Source: Nannocystis bainbridge
Lineage (GTDB): Bacteria; Myxococcota_A; Polyangia; Nannocystales; Nannocystaceae
DNA: 64,000 nt
Reading direction: 5' to 3'
Assembly: GCF_028368995.1 (NCBI RefSeq)
Contig: NZ_JAQNDL010000003.1
Span: 2,046,001-2,110,000, forward strand
Both the position numbers and the translations under genes were made by a program. Of the stretch, positions 38,618-47,502 are shown one piece after another. The stretch's first letter is position 1. Each line of letters starts with the position of its first letter. The notes below the pieces were generated by a model. It ran no database searches. It was not told the origin of the DNA and worked only from the letters and a program-made list of their open reading frames with translations.

Positions 38618-39589
38618 TCACTCCGTCTCTCCGCGCGCCGGCGCCGAGAAGCCCTCCCCCTTTTTAAAGGCTTTGCCGGCCGCGTAGGCCTGGGCGGGCA
38701 TGCGCTTGGCGCCGGCGGCCTGGACCTCGGCGACCAGCACCACCCCGTCGCCGCAGGCCACGTGCAGGCCCGCGCGGTCGACCGCCAGCACCTCGCCGGG
38801 CGCCGCGTCGTCGGGGCGAGCCAGCGGCGACGGCCGCGGGCGGTACAGCTTGACCGGTGTCCCCTCGCGCCCGGTCACTGCCGCCGGCCACGGGTCCATC
38901 CCCCGGATGTGATTCAGGACATGTCCTGAAGACCATGTCCAATCGACCACCCCTTCTTCTTTGCGCAAGATCGGCGCCAGCGTCACCAGCGTCGGGTCTT
39001 GCGGCGTCGGCGGCGGCACCTCCGGGAACTCGCCGAGGAACGCCGCCAGCAGATCGCCGCCGAGCGTCGCCAGGCGGAGGAACAGCTCGCCGCTCGTCTC
39101 CTCCGGCCCGATCGGCGTCTGCACCGCGCGGAACACCGGCCCCGTGTCGAGCCCCTCCTCCATCCTCATGATCGCCACCCCCGTCTCGCGGTCGCCTGCC
39201 AGCACCGCGCGCTGGATCGGCGCCGCCCCGCGCCAGCGCGGCAGCAGCGACGCGTGGACGTTGATGCAGCCGTGGCGCGGCACCTCGAGGATCGCGCGCG
39301 GCAAGATCCGCCCGTACGCCGTCACCACGATCACGTCGGGCTCCAGCGCTTGCAGCTGCGCCGCCAGCGTCCCGTCGCGCACCTTCACTGGTTGGCTGAC
39401 CGGCACCCCGAGGCGGAGCGCCGCCTCCTTGACCGCCGGCGGCATCAGCTTGCGACCGCGCCCCGCCGGCTTGTCCGGCTGCGTCACTGCCAGCACCAGC
39501 TCGCACGTGCGAGCGACCGCCTCCAGGCTCGACACCGCAAAGTCGGGCGAACCCATGAACACCGCACGAAGCCGCGAAGATCCGCTCAC
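38618..39589 (-). CDS. fmt: Methionyl-tRNA formyltransferase
   Basis: The 323-residue enzyme formylates initiator Met-tRNA using 10-formyltetrahydrofolate. Typical blocks are RAVFMGSPDFAVSSLEA at the start, VTQPDKPAGRGRKL, and the catalytic GCINVHASLLPRWRGAAPIQ, then EEGLDTGP. The C-terminal domain begins near DWTWSSGHVLNHIRGMDPWPAA. GTG at 39589 overlaps the upstream stop by four bases, so it is coupled to the large receiver-type gene. Unusually, the residues around SSGHVL are encoded by a perfect 16-bp palindrome (38914-38929), one of the dispersed copies, at a tolerant site just before the conserved IRG motif. No def (peptide deformylase) gene is adjacent. Confidence 0.96.
   Translation of the reverse strand: MSGSSRLRAVFMGSPDFAVSSLEAVARTCELVLAVTQPDKPAGRGRKLMPPAVKEAALRLGVPVSQPVKVRDGTLAAQLQALEPDVIVVTAYGRILPRAILEVPRHGCINVHASLLPRWRGAAPIQRAVLAGDRETGVAIMRMEEGLDTGPVFRAVQTPIGPEETSGELFLRLATLGGDLLAAFLGEFPEVPPPTPQDPTLVTLAPILRKEEGVVDWTWSSGHVLNHIRGMDPWPAAVTGREGTPVKLYRPRPSPLARPDDAAPGEVLAVDRAGLHVACGDGVVLVAEVQAAGAKRMPAQAYAAGKAFKKGEGFSAPARGETE
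38914..38929. repeat. 16-bp perfect palindrome within fmt
   Basis: TCAGGACATGTCCTGA reads identically on both strands and is followed 4 bp later by another CATGTCC. It is an in-frame copy of the dispersed element. Confidence 0.8.
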
Positions 39590-42500
39590 GTCGCCCCGAT
39601 CTGCGCCAGATAGGCGCTGTGCAGCGCGTCGTCGGAGAGCACGTCGCGCGCCTCGTCGAGGGCCGCCATCAGCTCCTCGATCTCCTCTGCCAGCTCGACC
39701 CGACTGTCGGGCTCGAGGCTCTCGCAGAACGTCGTCGTAAGGTCCGCGTGGGCCCGCAGCACCTCGGCCCGCGACGCCTCCCGCGGCAGCCCGAGCAGCG
39801 CGAAGTAGTCGCTCTCGCGCGCCAGTCGCAGGCGCTCGCGCACCCGCTGGCGGTCGAGCGCCGTCAAGCTCGCCGCCGGATCGTCGATCTCGGGCGCCAG
39901 GTGACCCAGCAGCTCGAGCACGTGCACGATCCCCCGGATCGTCGCCTCGTCGGCCACCGCGGCCGCGACCAACTCCGCCACCCGCGTCTGGCCGTCGAAC
40001 CGCTCCGTCACCGCCACCACCGCTGGCCAGCGCAGCTCCGCCGCCAGCGCCTCCGGCCCCGCGAACGCCAGCCGTGGCCGTCGATCATCATTCACCGCCA
40101 CGCGCAGCTGCGACAGCGTCGCCCCGCGCTGGACCCCGCCGGCGATCATCGCCGCCAGCGGCACCCCCAGCTCGACCGCCACCGCCGGCGTCTCGCCCGG
40201 ATCGAGGCCCCAGGCCACGCTGCCGCTCTCGGCGATCCGCTCGACGATCCGCCGCACCGGCTCCCGCAGCGCCTCCCGCATCTCCTGCGGTTTAATCAAT
40301 GCCGACTGCGCGAGTCGTTCGACGTCACGCCGCGGATCGCCGGTGCCCCAGCGCGCCGCCAGCTCCACGTGTGCCGGGCTGAGCAGCCCGCGCGCGGCCA
40401 GGCGGCCCAGCACCGACTCGCTGCTCGCATCGCTCGCGCCGCCGATGACCTGTCCCTCCGACCACCACAGCCGCCGCGCCGGCGCCCCGCTCGCTACCAC
40501 CCGCAGACAGCCCGTGAACCGCTCGCGCCGCAGCTCGGCCAGCAGCGCCGGAGCCTCCGTCTCACCGCGGCTCTCGGCCCCCGCCAGCGGCGACTCGGTC
40601 TCGGCATCCTCCGCCGCCGCGGGCCGAGCCTGCCGGACGACCTCGGCGATCGGCGAACGAGCGCGCTCCTGGCCACCTGACCCAAGAGACAGACCGGTTA
40701 CCCCGCGCCTCGCCGCCCGCGCGCGTTCATCGCTCCCGCGGACCTCGTGAACCGGCGCGCGATCACGTTCAGACTCGTCGGGAATGTCCCTTCGGGCATG
40801 TCGCTGAGGCCATGTCTCTCGAGACATCTCCGAGCCGACCTCGCCGCGCGGCGACGGACGCCGCGCCCAGTGGCGGGACGGCAACACGATCGTGGCTTCC
40901 TCGGCACCACGAGGGTCCTCACCGGCATCCGCGCTCGGTTCGTCCCTGTCAGCCCGCGTCACGACCGATCTGCGCGACGGGTCCCGCTCCTCGCGCGATT
41001 CCTCGTCCCCGAAGCGCCCCGCACCGCGCGCCTCGTCCCGGTCGCCTCGCGACGCGCCCGGCTCCCTACCGCCGCGCTCCGCGACCCTCCCGCCACCCGT
41101 GATTCGCGCCCGGGGCTCCACCCGGAACCTGCCCTCGCGGGCTTCGTCTCCGGACCGCCCCGACTCGCCGCCCTCACCGTCGGCCGCGAGCTCCGCAGCT
41201 TCGCCGGCATTCGCCTCCGACGACACATCGCCCGTCTCGAAGCGCTGGCTCCGCCCGGGACCTGTCCCTCGAGACAGGCGAACGTCCATCACCGCGAACC
41301 TGCCGCGCCGGCCCTCGAGCTCCGCGGCCTGACTCGCTCGCGTCGCGCCCGACGGCCCGGCGTCCTCCACCGCGAACCGTCCCCGATCCAGACCTGGGGC
41401 GAGCTTCGGCCGCGGCGGGGCCTTTTGCGGCTCCGCATCGACCTCGACCACGAACCGCCCGCGTCGCCTTTCGCTCGCGACCTCACCGCCGGAGCCCTCT
41501 CGCAACGAGCTCGCACCCTCGTGCCGCGGCCGCGCGCGGGGCAGTTCGGTCGTCCCCTCGCCCTCGATCGGGCCTGGCTCCGCGCCGACCCCGACGCCCG
41601 GCCGTTGGCTGCGATCCTCCTTCGGATCTTTCCCCGCGAGCTCGAAGGTCCGCGCCGTCGGCCGCTCACGCTTCAGCTCCACGGTCCGCTCGCGCCTCGG
41701 CTCGACTGTCGGCTCGCCGCGGACCGGAACTGTCCCTTCGGCCAGCCCATCCGCGCGCACCCGCGGCGCCCCGCGATTCGGACCTGCCTCTTCGGCCAGA
41801 TCCTTTGCGCCCCGCAGCCCCACGATCCGGCCTGTCTCTTCGGCCAGCTCGTCCTTCTGCCCCGGCCCCGATCGCGACCGCGCGCGCGGCTCGTCTCCCG
41901 CCGCAACCTGTCGTTTCGGCCATGTCCCTCGGGACAGCTCATTCCCCGCCCCCGCGCGCGGACCCGTCCGCCCCTCGTCCCCGCGGCTCGCCCGGTCCTT
42001 GCGAACGTCCTCACGGGCCGCGGTCGCCACGGACGCCGTATGGTCGCTGTGGGCCTCTGCGGGCCCCTGCGGGCCCGGCTCCGGCGAGATCTCCCCGTCG
42101 CGCGAAAACGTGAGCTCGCTTCGGGTCCCCCGACGACCGATCCGCGATTCGCCAGTCGAGGGCAACCGCTGGGTCGGCTCGCGCAGCAGCTCGAGCTCGC
42201 CGCTGTCGTGCTCCGGATCGACGTCGGGAACGGCGTCCAGGCCCATCGCCTCGAGGTCGATCCCGTCGCGGTGACCATCGACCGACTCTTCGCGGGTCTC
42301 GAGTCGCGCGGCCAGCACCTCGAGCGTGTGATGCAGGCGGCTGAGGACTGGGTCCGCGCGAACGGGGCGCGGAGCGGGTGAGGCCTCGCGAACCTCCGTG
42401 CGCACCGTCCCCGCTGGCGGACCCGCGAGCTCGACCAGCGCAGCCTTGAGCTCGGCCTCGTCGACGGGCGCTTCGAGGAAGCGGTCCGCTCCGAGCTCGA

Positions 42501-42777
42501 GCACGGCGGCCAGATCGGGCGTCTCGCCTTGCAGGCGCCCGTAGAGCAGCACCGGGATGCCCATCGTCTCCGGTCGCTGTCGCAGCGCCTGTACCAGACC
42601 GCTCGCATCCGTCGTGCCGAGGCAGACGATGACCGCCGCGGGGCCCGGGTTTTGCGCCGCACGCGGCACCAGCTCGCGCTCGCGAACCGGCACCACCGTG
42701 TAGCCCAGGTCCTGCACGCGAGGGACCAGCTCGCCCCGGTGGGCACGGTCACCCGTCATGAGGATCTCCGGACCCAC
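39586..42777 (-). CDS. Receiver-like / disordered / DUF4388-type / J-like multidomain protein
   Basis: About 1063 residues. N-terminus (about 1-120): degenerate receiver fold (EILMTGDRAHRGELVPRVQD, VLLYGRLQGETPDLAAVLEL). About 130-690: highly charged, Arg/Glu/Gly-rich disordered tract. About 715-800: DUF4388/PATAN-like region (LLAELRRERFTGCLRVVASG, RRLWWSEGQVIGG, VLGRLAARGLLSPAH). The last 70 residues resemble a J domain (SDYFALLGLPREASRAEVLR) but without the HPD tripeptide, so it would not stimulate DnaK normally. Such receiver-DUF4388 proteins are typical of myxobacterial signalling and motility. GTG 42777 keeps the first receiver strand; ATG 42759, with GGAG six bases before it, is an alternative. 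The disordered tract is studded with dispersed-palindrome copies. Confidence 0.75.
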   Translation of the reverse strand: MGPEILMTGDRAHRGELVPRVQDLGYTVVPVRERELVPRAAQNPGPAAVIVCLGTTDASGLVQALRQRPETMGIPVLLYGRLQGETPDLAAVLELGADRFLEAPVDEAELKAALVELAGPPAGTVRTEVREASPAPRPVRADPVLSRLHHTLEVLAARLETREESVDGHRDGIDLEAMGLDAVPDVDPEHDSGELELLREPTQRLPSTGESRIGRRGTRSELTFSRDGEISPEPGPQGPAEAHSDHTASVATAAREDVRKDRASRGDEGRTGPRAGAGNELSRGTWPKRQVAAGDEPRARSRSGPGQKDELAEETGRIVGLRGAKDLAEEAGPNRGAPRVRADGLAEGTVPVRGEPTVEPRRERTVELKRERPTARTFELAGKDPKEDRSQRPGVGVGAEPGPIEGEGTTELPRARPRHEGASSLREGSGGEVASERRRGRFVVEVDAEPQKAPPRPKLAPGLDRGRFAVEDAGPSGATRASQAAELEGRRGRFAVMDVRLSRGTGPGRSQRFETGDVSSEANAGEAAELAADGEGGESGRSGDEAREGRFRVEPRARITGGGRVAERGGREPGASRGDRDEARGAGRFGDEESREERDPSRRSVVTRADRDEPSADAGEDPRGAEEATIVLPSRHWARRPSPRGEVGSEMSRETWPQRHARRDIPDESERDRAPVHEVRGSDERARAARRGVTGLSLGSGGQERARSPIAEVVRQARPAAAEDAETESPLAGAESRGETEAPALLAELRRERFTGCLRVVASGAPARRLWWSEGQVIGGASDASSESVLGRLAARGLLSPAHVELAARWGTGDPRRDVERLAQSALIKPQEMREALREPVRRIVERIAESGSVAWGLDPGETPAVAVELGVPLAAMIAGGVQRGATLSQLRVAVNDDRRPRLAFAGPEALAAELRWPAVVAVTERFDGQTRVAELVAAAVADEATIRGIVHVLELLGHLAPEIDDPAASLTALDRQRVRERLRLARESDYFALLGLPREASRAEVLRAHADLTTTFCESLEPDSRVELAEEIEELMAALDEARDVLSDDALHSAYLAQIGAT
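40784..41936. repeat. Several dispersed-palindrome copies in the disordered coding tract
   Basis: Clear copies are ATGTCCCTTCGGGCAT (40784-40799), ATGTCTCTCGAGACAT (40812-40827, perfect 7-bp arms), CCTGTCCCTCGAGACAGG (41261-41278) and TGTCCCTCGGGACA (41923-41936). They are read in frame as LSRGT, MSRET, LAEET-type segments. Confidence 0.75.
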
Positions 42778-42937
42778 GGCGACGGGAGTGTACTCCAGTC
42801 CTTATGCGCGGCGACGCACCCTCGCAGCTGGCGGTCCGGGGCGGCCTTTTCTTCCAGGATGCGTGAAGCGGCGCGCCCAGCGAGCGTCTGCCCGCTGTCA
42901 CCTTCCCGCAACCGCTCAAATCAGCCAGGATCTCCCC

Positions 42938-43408
42938 ATGCAACTCAAGTCCGCTCGCACGTCTCTGCGCCCGCTGAAATTCGTGGCCGCCGCGCTGTTG
43001 GCCGTGGTCATGTCCGCCTCGGCGACCGCCTACGCCTTCTTCTCCGCCAGCGATTCACCGGTCGGGAACTGGAAGACGATCGACGACGAGACCGGCGAGA
43101 CGAAGTCCGTCGTCAAGATCTACGAGGTCGACGGCAAGATCTACGGCCGCATCGATCGCCTCCTCCTCAAGCCCGGCGCGCTGTGCGATGCGTGCGAAGG
43201 CGACGATCACAACAAGCCCATCGAGGGCATGGTGATCATGTGGGGCATGGGCGCCGACGATGGTGAGTGGAGCGGCGGCAAGATCTTCGACCCCCAGAAG
43301 AACAAGACCTACCGCTGCAAGATCTGGCTCGAGGATGGCGGCCGCAAGCTCAAGGTCCGCGGCTACCTCGGCCCGTTCTTCCGCACCCAGACCTGGATCC
43401 GTCAGTAG
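42938..43408 (+). CDS. Secreted DUF2147-family protein
   Basis: The 156-residue product has an N-terminal signal peptide (residues 1-36, FVAAALLAVVMSASATAYAF) and a DUF2147 domain: PVGNWKTIDDETGETKSVVK, IYEVDGKIYGRIDRL, then GMVIMWGMG, GKIFDPQKNKTYRC and KVRGYLGPFFRTQTW. Two cysteines (CDACEG) could form a disulphide. DUF2147 proteins are small exported beta-barrel-like proteins of unknown function. ATG 42938 has AGGA nine bases upstream. It is divergent from the large multidomain gene and precedes the dienelactone hydrolase. Confidence 0.88.
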   Translation: MQLKSARTSLRPLKFVAAALLAVVMSASATAYAFFSASDSPVGNWKTIDDETGETKSVVKIYEVDGKIYGRIDRLLLKPGALCDACEGDDHNKPIEGMVIMWGMGADDGEWSGGKIFDPQKNKTYRCKIWLEDGGRKLKVRGYLGPFFRTQTWIRQ

Positions 43409-43496
43409 AACCCTCTTGGGGTCCGCACTGCCGGTCGCCCCTCGCGCCTGAGGCCGCCATACGCGGCCTTTGTCGCGACGGGCCGCGGCCCCTACC

Positions 43497-44195
43497 ATGA
43501 TCATCATGGAACACGGCCGAGCGATCAGCTTCACCCGCCCCGACGGACAGGACGCCCCCGGCGTGCTGTTCTCCGCCGCCGACGGCGCCCCTGGCGTCGT
43601 CCTCATTCAAGAGTGGTGGGGCATCAACGACCAGATCCGCGGCGTCGGTCAGCGCCTCGCCGACGCCGGCTACCGCGTCCTGATCCCCGACCTCTACCGC
43701 GGCCGCGCCACCGCCGTCGCCGACGAGGCCAAGCACCTCATGACCGGCCTCGACTTCGGCCAGGCCCTCTCCGACATCGCCGGCGCCCTCGCCTATCTCA
43801 AGGGACAGGACGCTTCGGCCCGGGTCGGCATCATCGGCTTCTGCCTCGGCGGCGCCCTCGCCCTCGCCTCGCTCTGCAACGTCCACGGCTTCGACGCCGG
43901 CGTCTGCTACTACGGCATCCCCGGCGCCGGCGCCGACGCCAGCAACCTGCTCGCCCCGCTTCAGGCCCACTTCGCCGAGTTCGACGACTGGTGCACCCCC
44001 GACGCCGTCCGCGCCCTCGAGGACAAGCTGCGCGCCGGCACCACCGAGTACGAGCTCTACCGCTACAGCGCCCAGCACGCCTTCTTCAACGACGCTCGCC
44101 CCGAGGTCTACGACCCGGTCGCCGCCGCCGAGTCGTGGCGCCGCTCGCTCGACTTCTTCCACCGCCACCTCGGCGGCCCCGACCGCGCCGCCTGA
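43497..44195 (+). CDS. Dienelactone hydrolase-family alpha/beta hydrolase
   Basis: The 232-residue protein shows the DLH fold. The nucleophile is Cys in IIGFCLGGALALA (about residue 115), a hallmark of dienelactone hydrolases rather than serine esterases. VVLIQEWWGINDQIRGVGQRL is the family's early motif, RYSAQHAFFNDARPEVYDP provides the catalytic His, and the acid residue lies around FDDWCTPDAV. The natural substrate in this organism is unknown; many members are general carboxylic ester hydrolases. Starts at 43497 or 43506 are both possible. A perfect terminator follows. Confidence 0.88.
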   Translation: MIIMEHGRAISFTRPDGQDAPGVLFSAADGAPGVVLIQEWWGINDQIRGVGQRLADAGYRVLIPDLYRGRATAVADEAKHLMTGLDFGQALSDIAGALAYLKGQDASARVGIIGFCLGGALALASLCNVHGFDAGVCYYGIPGAGADASNLLAPLQAHFAEFDDWCTPDAVRALEDKLRAGTTEYELYRYSAQHAFFNDARPEVYDPVAAAESWRRSLDFFHRHLGGPDRAA

Positions 44196-44226
44196 GCCGG
44201 CGCATCACCCCTGAAGCGGCGACCCC

Positions 44227-44256
44227 GGAGCCTGTCTCTTTGGACAGGCTCCTTTT
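44227..44256 (+). terminator. Intrinsic terminator built from the dispersed motif
   Basis: GGAGCCTGTC (44227-44236) pairs with GACAGGCTCC (44243-44252) around TCTTTG, followed by TTTT. It lies 31 bp after the hydrolase stop and before the convergent priA stop, a textbook terminator whose arms are a copy of the TGTC/GACA palindrome. Confidence 0.85.
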
Positions 44257-44262
44257 CATCGT

Positions 44263-46818
44263 TCACAGCAGCGACTGCGGATCGACATCCACGTTCGCCA
44301 TCGTCTTGAATTCCCCGCTGCCTGCGTCGCCGAGCCGCGGTCGCAGCTGCCGCAGCAACCACCGCAGCGGCGGTCGGCTGCTCGCGCGGACCAGCATCTG
44401 CCAGCGCACCCGCCGGTTCACTCGCTCGATCAGCGACGCCTTCGGCCCGAGCAGCTGCAGGGGTGGCAGCGCCTCGGCGGCCCCGGGCTCCTCCGCGTGC
44501 TTGCGCCGCACCTCTTCCGCCGCCGCGCGAATCACCACCGCCAGCTCCTCCGCGCGCCGCTGCACCGCCACCTGATCCGGCCCGGAGATCCGCACCAGCG
44601 CCAGGTGGCCGAACGGCGGGTTGTGGAGCTCGCGCCGCTTGTCGAGCTCCCACGCCGCGAACGCCTCGAAGTCGTGCTGCGCCGCGAACGCGATCGCCGG
44701 GTTGTTGATCCCGTACGCCTGGATCAGCACTCGACCCGACCTGTCCCCGCGGCCAGCTCGGCCTGCCACCTGCGTCAACAGCTGGAACGTTCGCTCCGAC
44801 GCGCGGATGTCCGGCAACCCGAGCCCGTGATCGCCCTGGAGGATCCCCACCAGCGTCACCCCGGGGAAGTCGTGCCCCTTCGAGAGCATCTGCGTCCCCA
44901 CCAGGATGTCCGCCTCGCGGCGACGAAACGCCGACAGCGTCTCGAGCAGGCCCTTGCCCCGACTCGTGTCGCGATCGAGCCGCAGCACCCGCGCCCCCGG
45001 CACGTCCTTCGCCAGCGCCAGCTCGATGCGCTCCGTCCCCGCGTTGCCGTGCAGCAGCTCGCCCTCGCCACAATCCATGCAGCGCTCCGGCGGCGCCTCG
45101 ATGTACCCGCACCAGTGACACATCAAGCGATTGCGCCCGAGGTGATACGTCATCGCCGGCGCGCTGCAGTCGGGGCAGTGATGCAGCGCCCCGCAGCGGT
45201 CGCAGATCAGCGTGGTCGCGAAGCCGCGGCGGTTGAGGAACACGATCGCCTGCTCGCCCGCCGCCACCGTCTCCACCAGCGCCGTGCGCATGCGGCCCGT
45301 CAGCAGCGTCTCCGGGTCGGGACGGTGCACCGCCAGCGACAGCAGCTCCACCTCCGGCAGCGGTCGCGTCGTCGGCCGCGTCGTCATCCGCAGCCACCGG
45401 ATCTTGCCTGCCCGCGCCGACTCGTACGTCTCGAGCGCCGGCGTCGCGCTGCCCAACACGGCCACCGCCGACGCGTCGCGCGCCCGCACCAGCGCCACGT
45501 CGCGCGCGCTGTAGCGGACCCCTTCCTCTTGCTTGAACGACCCGTCGTGCTCCTCGTCGACCACGATCACCCGCAGGTCGGGCACCGGCGCGAACACGGC
45601 CGAGCGGGCCCCGATCACGATCGGCCGCGCGCCCATGCGGATCTGCTGCCACGCGTCCAGGCGCTGACGCGGCGTCAGCCCGCTGTGCAGCACCGCCACC
45701 GTCTCGCCGAAGCGCGCCCGGAACCGGTCCGAGAGCTGCGGCGTCAGGGCGATCTCCGGCACCAGCACGATCGCCCCGCCTCCGCGCGCCCGCGCGTCCG
45801 CGATCAGCTGCAAGTACACCTCCGTCTTGCCGCTGCCAGTCACCCCGTGCAGCAGCGACGCCGCGAACTTGCCCCCCTCGAGGTCCGCGCGCAACGTCGC
45901 CAGCGCCGCCGCCTGGTCGGCCGTCGGCGTCTGCGGCAGCGTCGGCTCGATCGTCCCCGCCGCGAACGGATCCAGCGCCCGCAGCCGCTCCTCGACCGCC
46001 ACCAGCCCCGCCGCGAGCAGCGGCTCCAGCAGCTTCTTGTGGCCCGGGAACGGCCCGCGCAGCTCCCCCGCCGCCACCCACGAACCTGCCCCTTCGAGCA
46101 GGTCGAGCAGCGCCCGTCGCTGCTTGCTGCGACCGATGTGCTCGCGCAGCGTCTCCTCCGCGGTGGCCGCTCCCCGCAAGTAATCCGTGCGGCGGTAGTG
46201 CGCCTCGACGCGCGCCCCCTCGCCGCCGGCGTCCTCCCAGGAGATCGTGCACAGCTCTTTGACCGCGAGGTCGCCGATGAGGCGCAGCACCCCGGGGATC
46301 CGCGGCCGCAGGTCGATGAGCCGCTCGACCGCGAGCTCGCCCCCCGGCGCCGACGCCAGCGCTGCCAGCACCCGCTGCTCCGCCGCCGTCGGCAGCCCCG
46401 TGTCGTCGATCGGCTGCAGCACCACCTCACGCGCGGCCGCCAGCGCCTGCGCACCTGCCTCCGACAACATGACCCTTCGGACGTCATGCCCCGTCAGCAG
46501 ACCCGGCAGCGCCAGGCGATAGACCTCGCCCACCGGCGCCACATAGTAGTCGGCCACCCACTCGCAGAGGCGCGCCAGCTCGAGCGTCAACGACGGCGCG
46601 CCCGGCGGATCGAGCACCTCCTCGAGCAACTTGATGCGCGCCCCGTCCAGCCGCTCCGGCGCCGCCGCGCGCACCACTCCGACCAGCCCGCGGTTGGCGA
46701 ACGGCACCAATACGCGCGCCCCCGGCTCCGGCGCGCTCGGCCACGACGTCGGCACCGCGTACGTGAACCCGCGGTCGAGCGCCACCGGCAGGGCCACCGA
46801 GACCAGCCGCTCGCTCAC
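44263..46818 (-). CDS. priA: Primosomal replication restart helicase PriA
   Basis: The 851-residue 3'-5' helicase reloads DnaB at stalled forks. Helicase motifs include HGVTGSGKTEVYLQ (Walker A), VVDEEHDGSFKQEE (DEAH-type motif II) and GTQMLSKGHDFPGVTLVGIL. Between them is the zinc region with eight cysteines in four CxxC pairs (CDRC, CPDC, CHWC, CMDC). The N-terminal 3'-DNA-binding domain is VALPVALDRGFTYAVP. The length exceeds the E. coli protein (732) through extra winged-helix-region residues. GTG 46818 overlaps the upstream membrane-protein stop by four bases. Confidence 0.97.
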   Translation of the reverse strand: MSERLVSVALPVALDRGFTYAVPTSWPSAPEPGARVLVPFANRGLVGVVRAAAPERLDGARIKLLEEVLDPPGAPSLTLELARLCEWVADYYVAPVGEVYRLALPGLLTGHDVRRVMLSEAGAQALAAAREVVLQPIDDTGLPTAAEQRVLAALASAPGGELAVERLIDLRPRIPGVLRLIGDLAVKELCTISWEDAGGEGARVEAHYRRTDYLRGAATAEETLREHIGRSKQRRALLDLLEGAGSWVAAGELRGPFPGHKKLLEPLLAAGLVAVEERLRALDPFAAGTIEPTLPQTPTADQAAALATLRADLEGGKFAASLLHGVTGSGKTEVYLQLIADARARGGGAIVLVPEIALTPQLSDRFRARFGETVAVLHSGLTPRQRLDAWQQIRMGARPIVIGARSAVFAPVPDLRVIVVDEEHDGSFKQEEGVRYSARDVALVRARDASAVAVLGSATPALETYESARAGKIRWLRMTTRPTTRPLPEVELLSLAVHRPDPETLLTGRMRTALVETVAAGEQAIVFLNRRGFATTLICDRCGALHHCPDCSAPAMTYHLGRNRLMCHWCGYIEAPPERCMDCGEGELLHGNAGTERIELALAKDVPGARVLRLDRDTSRGKGLLETLSAFRRREADILVGTQMLSKGHDFPGVTLVGILQGDHGLGLPDIRASERTFQLLTQVAGRAGRGDRSGRVLIQAYGINNPAIAFAAQHDFEAFAAWELDKRRELHNPPFGHLALVRISGPDQVAVQRRAEELAVVIRAAAEEVRRKHAEEPGAAEALPPLQLLGPKASLIERVNRRVRWQMLVRASSRPPLRWLLRQLRPRLGDAGSGEFKTMANVDVDPQSLL

Positions 46819-47417
46819 CGCGAACCCTCCTCCGCCTCGCGCCGCGTCTGATACAGCGCCCGTCGCAGCGCCCCGCGCATCAGCGCCAGCTCGAGCACCG
46901 CCGCCACCAGCATCACCCCGCCGGCCGCCAGAAGCACCCGCCGCGACCACTCCACCCACAGCACCAGCAGGCCCGCCTCACCGGCCGCGACCCCGCGCGC
47001 CGCCCCGGCGATCACCCCGCGCACGGCCAGCGCCAGCGCGACCACCACCGCCGCGCCGATCACCGCCGTCACGACGCCGATGCGCACCGCGCCCACGCGA
47101 CCGAGCCGCGAGCGATCGCCCTCGACCCAGCCGAGCGAACCACTCGCCGCCGCGGCCACCAGCGCCGTCACGACCGGCACGCCCACGAACATCGGCCATG
47201 TCCCGAAGAACATGTCCAAAAGACCATGCGCGCTCTCGCCCGACCACGCCGCCCGCAACACCGAAGCCAGCGAGGCATCGAGGTGATGCGGGAGCGCGGC
47301 CGCCAGCGTCAGGCACAGCAGCGCCGGCACGAGACGCGAGGACCTCGGCCGCAGACCGACCCGCCAGGCCAGCGCGACGCGAGCGCGGCTCGGCGGGGTG
47401 GTGGCGTCGAGGTCCAC
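46815..47417 (-). CDS. Four-helix membrane protein, possible truncated FlhB/SctU-like export component
   Basis: The 200-residue protein has four predicted membrane helices (about 29-43, 74-93, 110-133 and 160-180). The layout resembles the membrane domain of FlhB/SctU: N-terminal basic PPSRARVALAWRVGLRPRSS (compare PTPRRLREARRRGQ before helix 1), a cytoplasmic loop GDRSRLGRVGAVRIG after helix 2, and after helix 4 RRALYQTRREAEEGSR, similar to the FlhB linker TRQEVREE...EG. The family's C-terminal cytoplasmic domain with the NPTH autocleavage site is absent. This is my inference from pattern; it could be an unrelated membrane protein. It is translationally coupled to priA. Two CATGTCC copies of the dispersed motif lie within it at about 47197-47216. 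Confidence 0.5.
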   Translation of the reverse strand: MDLDATTPPSRARVALAWRVGLRPRSSRLVPALLCLTLAAALPHHLDASLASVLRAAWSGESAHGLLDMFFGTWPMFVGVPVVTALVAAAASGSLGWVEGDRSRLGRVGAVRIGVVTAVIGAAVVVALALAVRGVIAGAARGVAAGEAGLLVLWVEWSRRVLLAAGGVMLVAAVLELALMRGALRRALYQTRREAEEGSR

Positions 47418-47502
47418 TGCGCGAGGCTTTTAGCGCGCCCGCGCCCGCGCGCCAAGAACCTGGGCGGCCGGCGGAGATCCCGGCCGCCGAGGCCTCGGCC
47501 GA

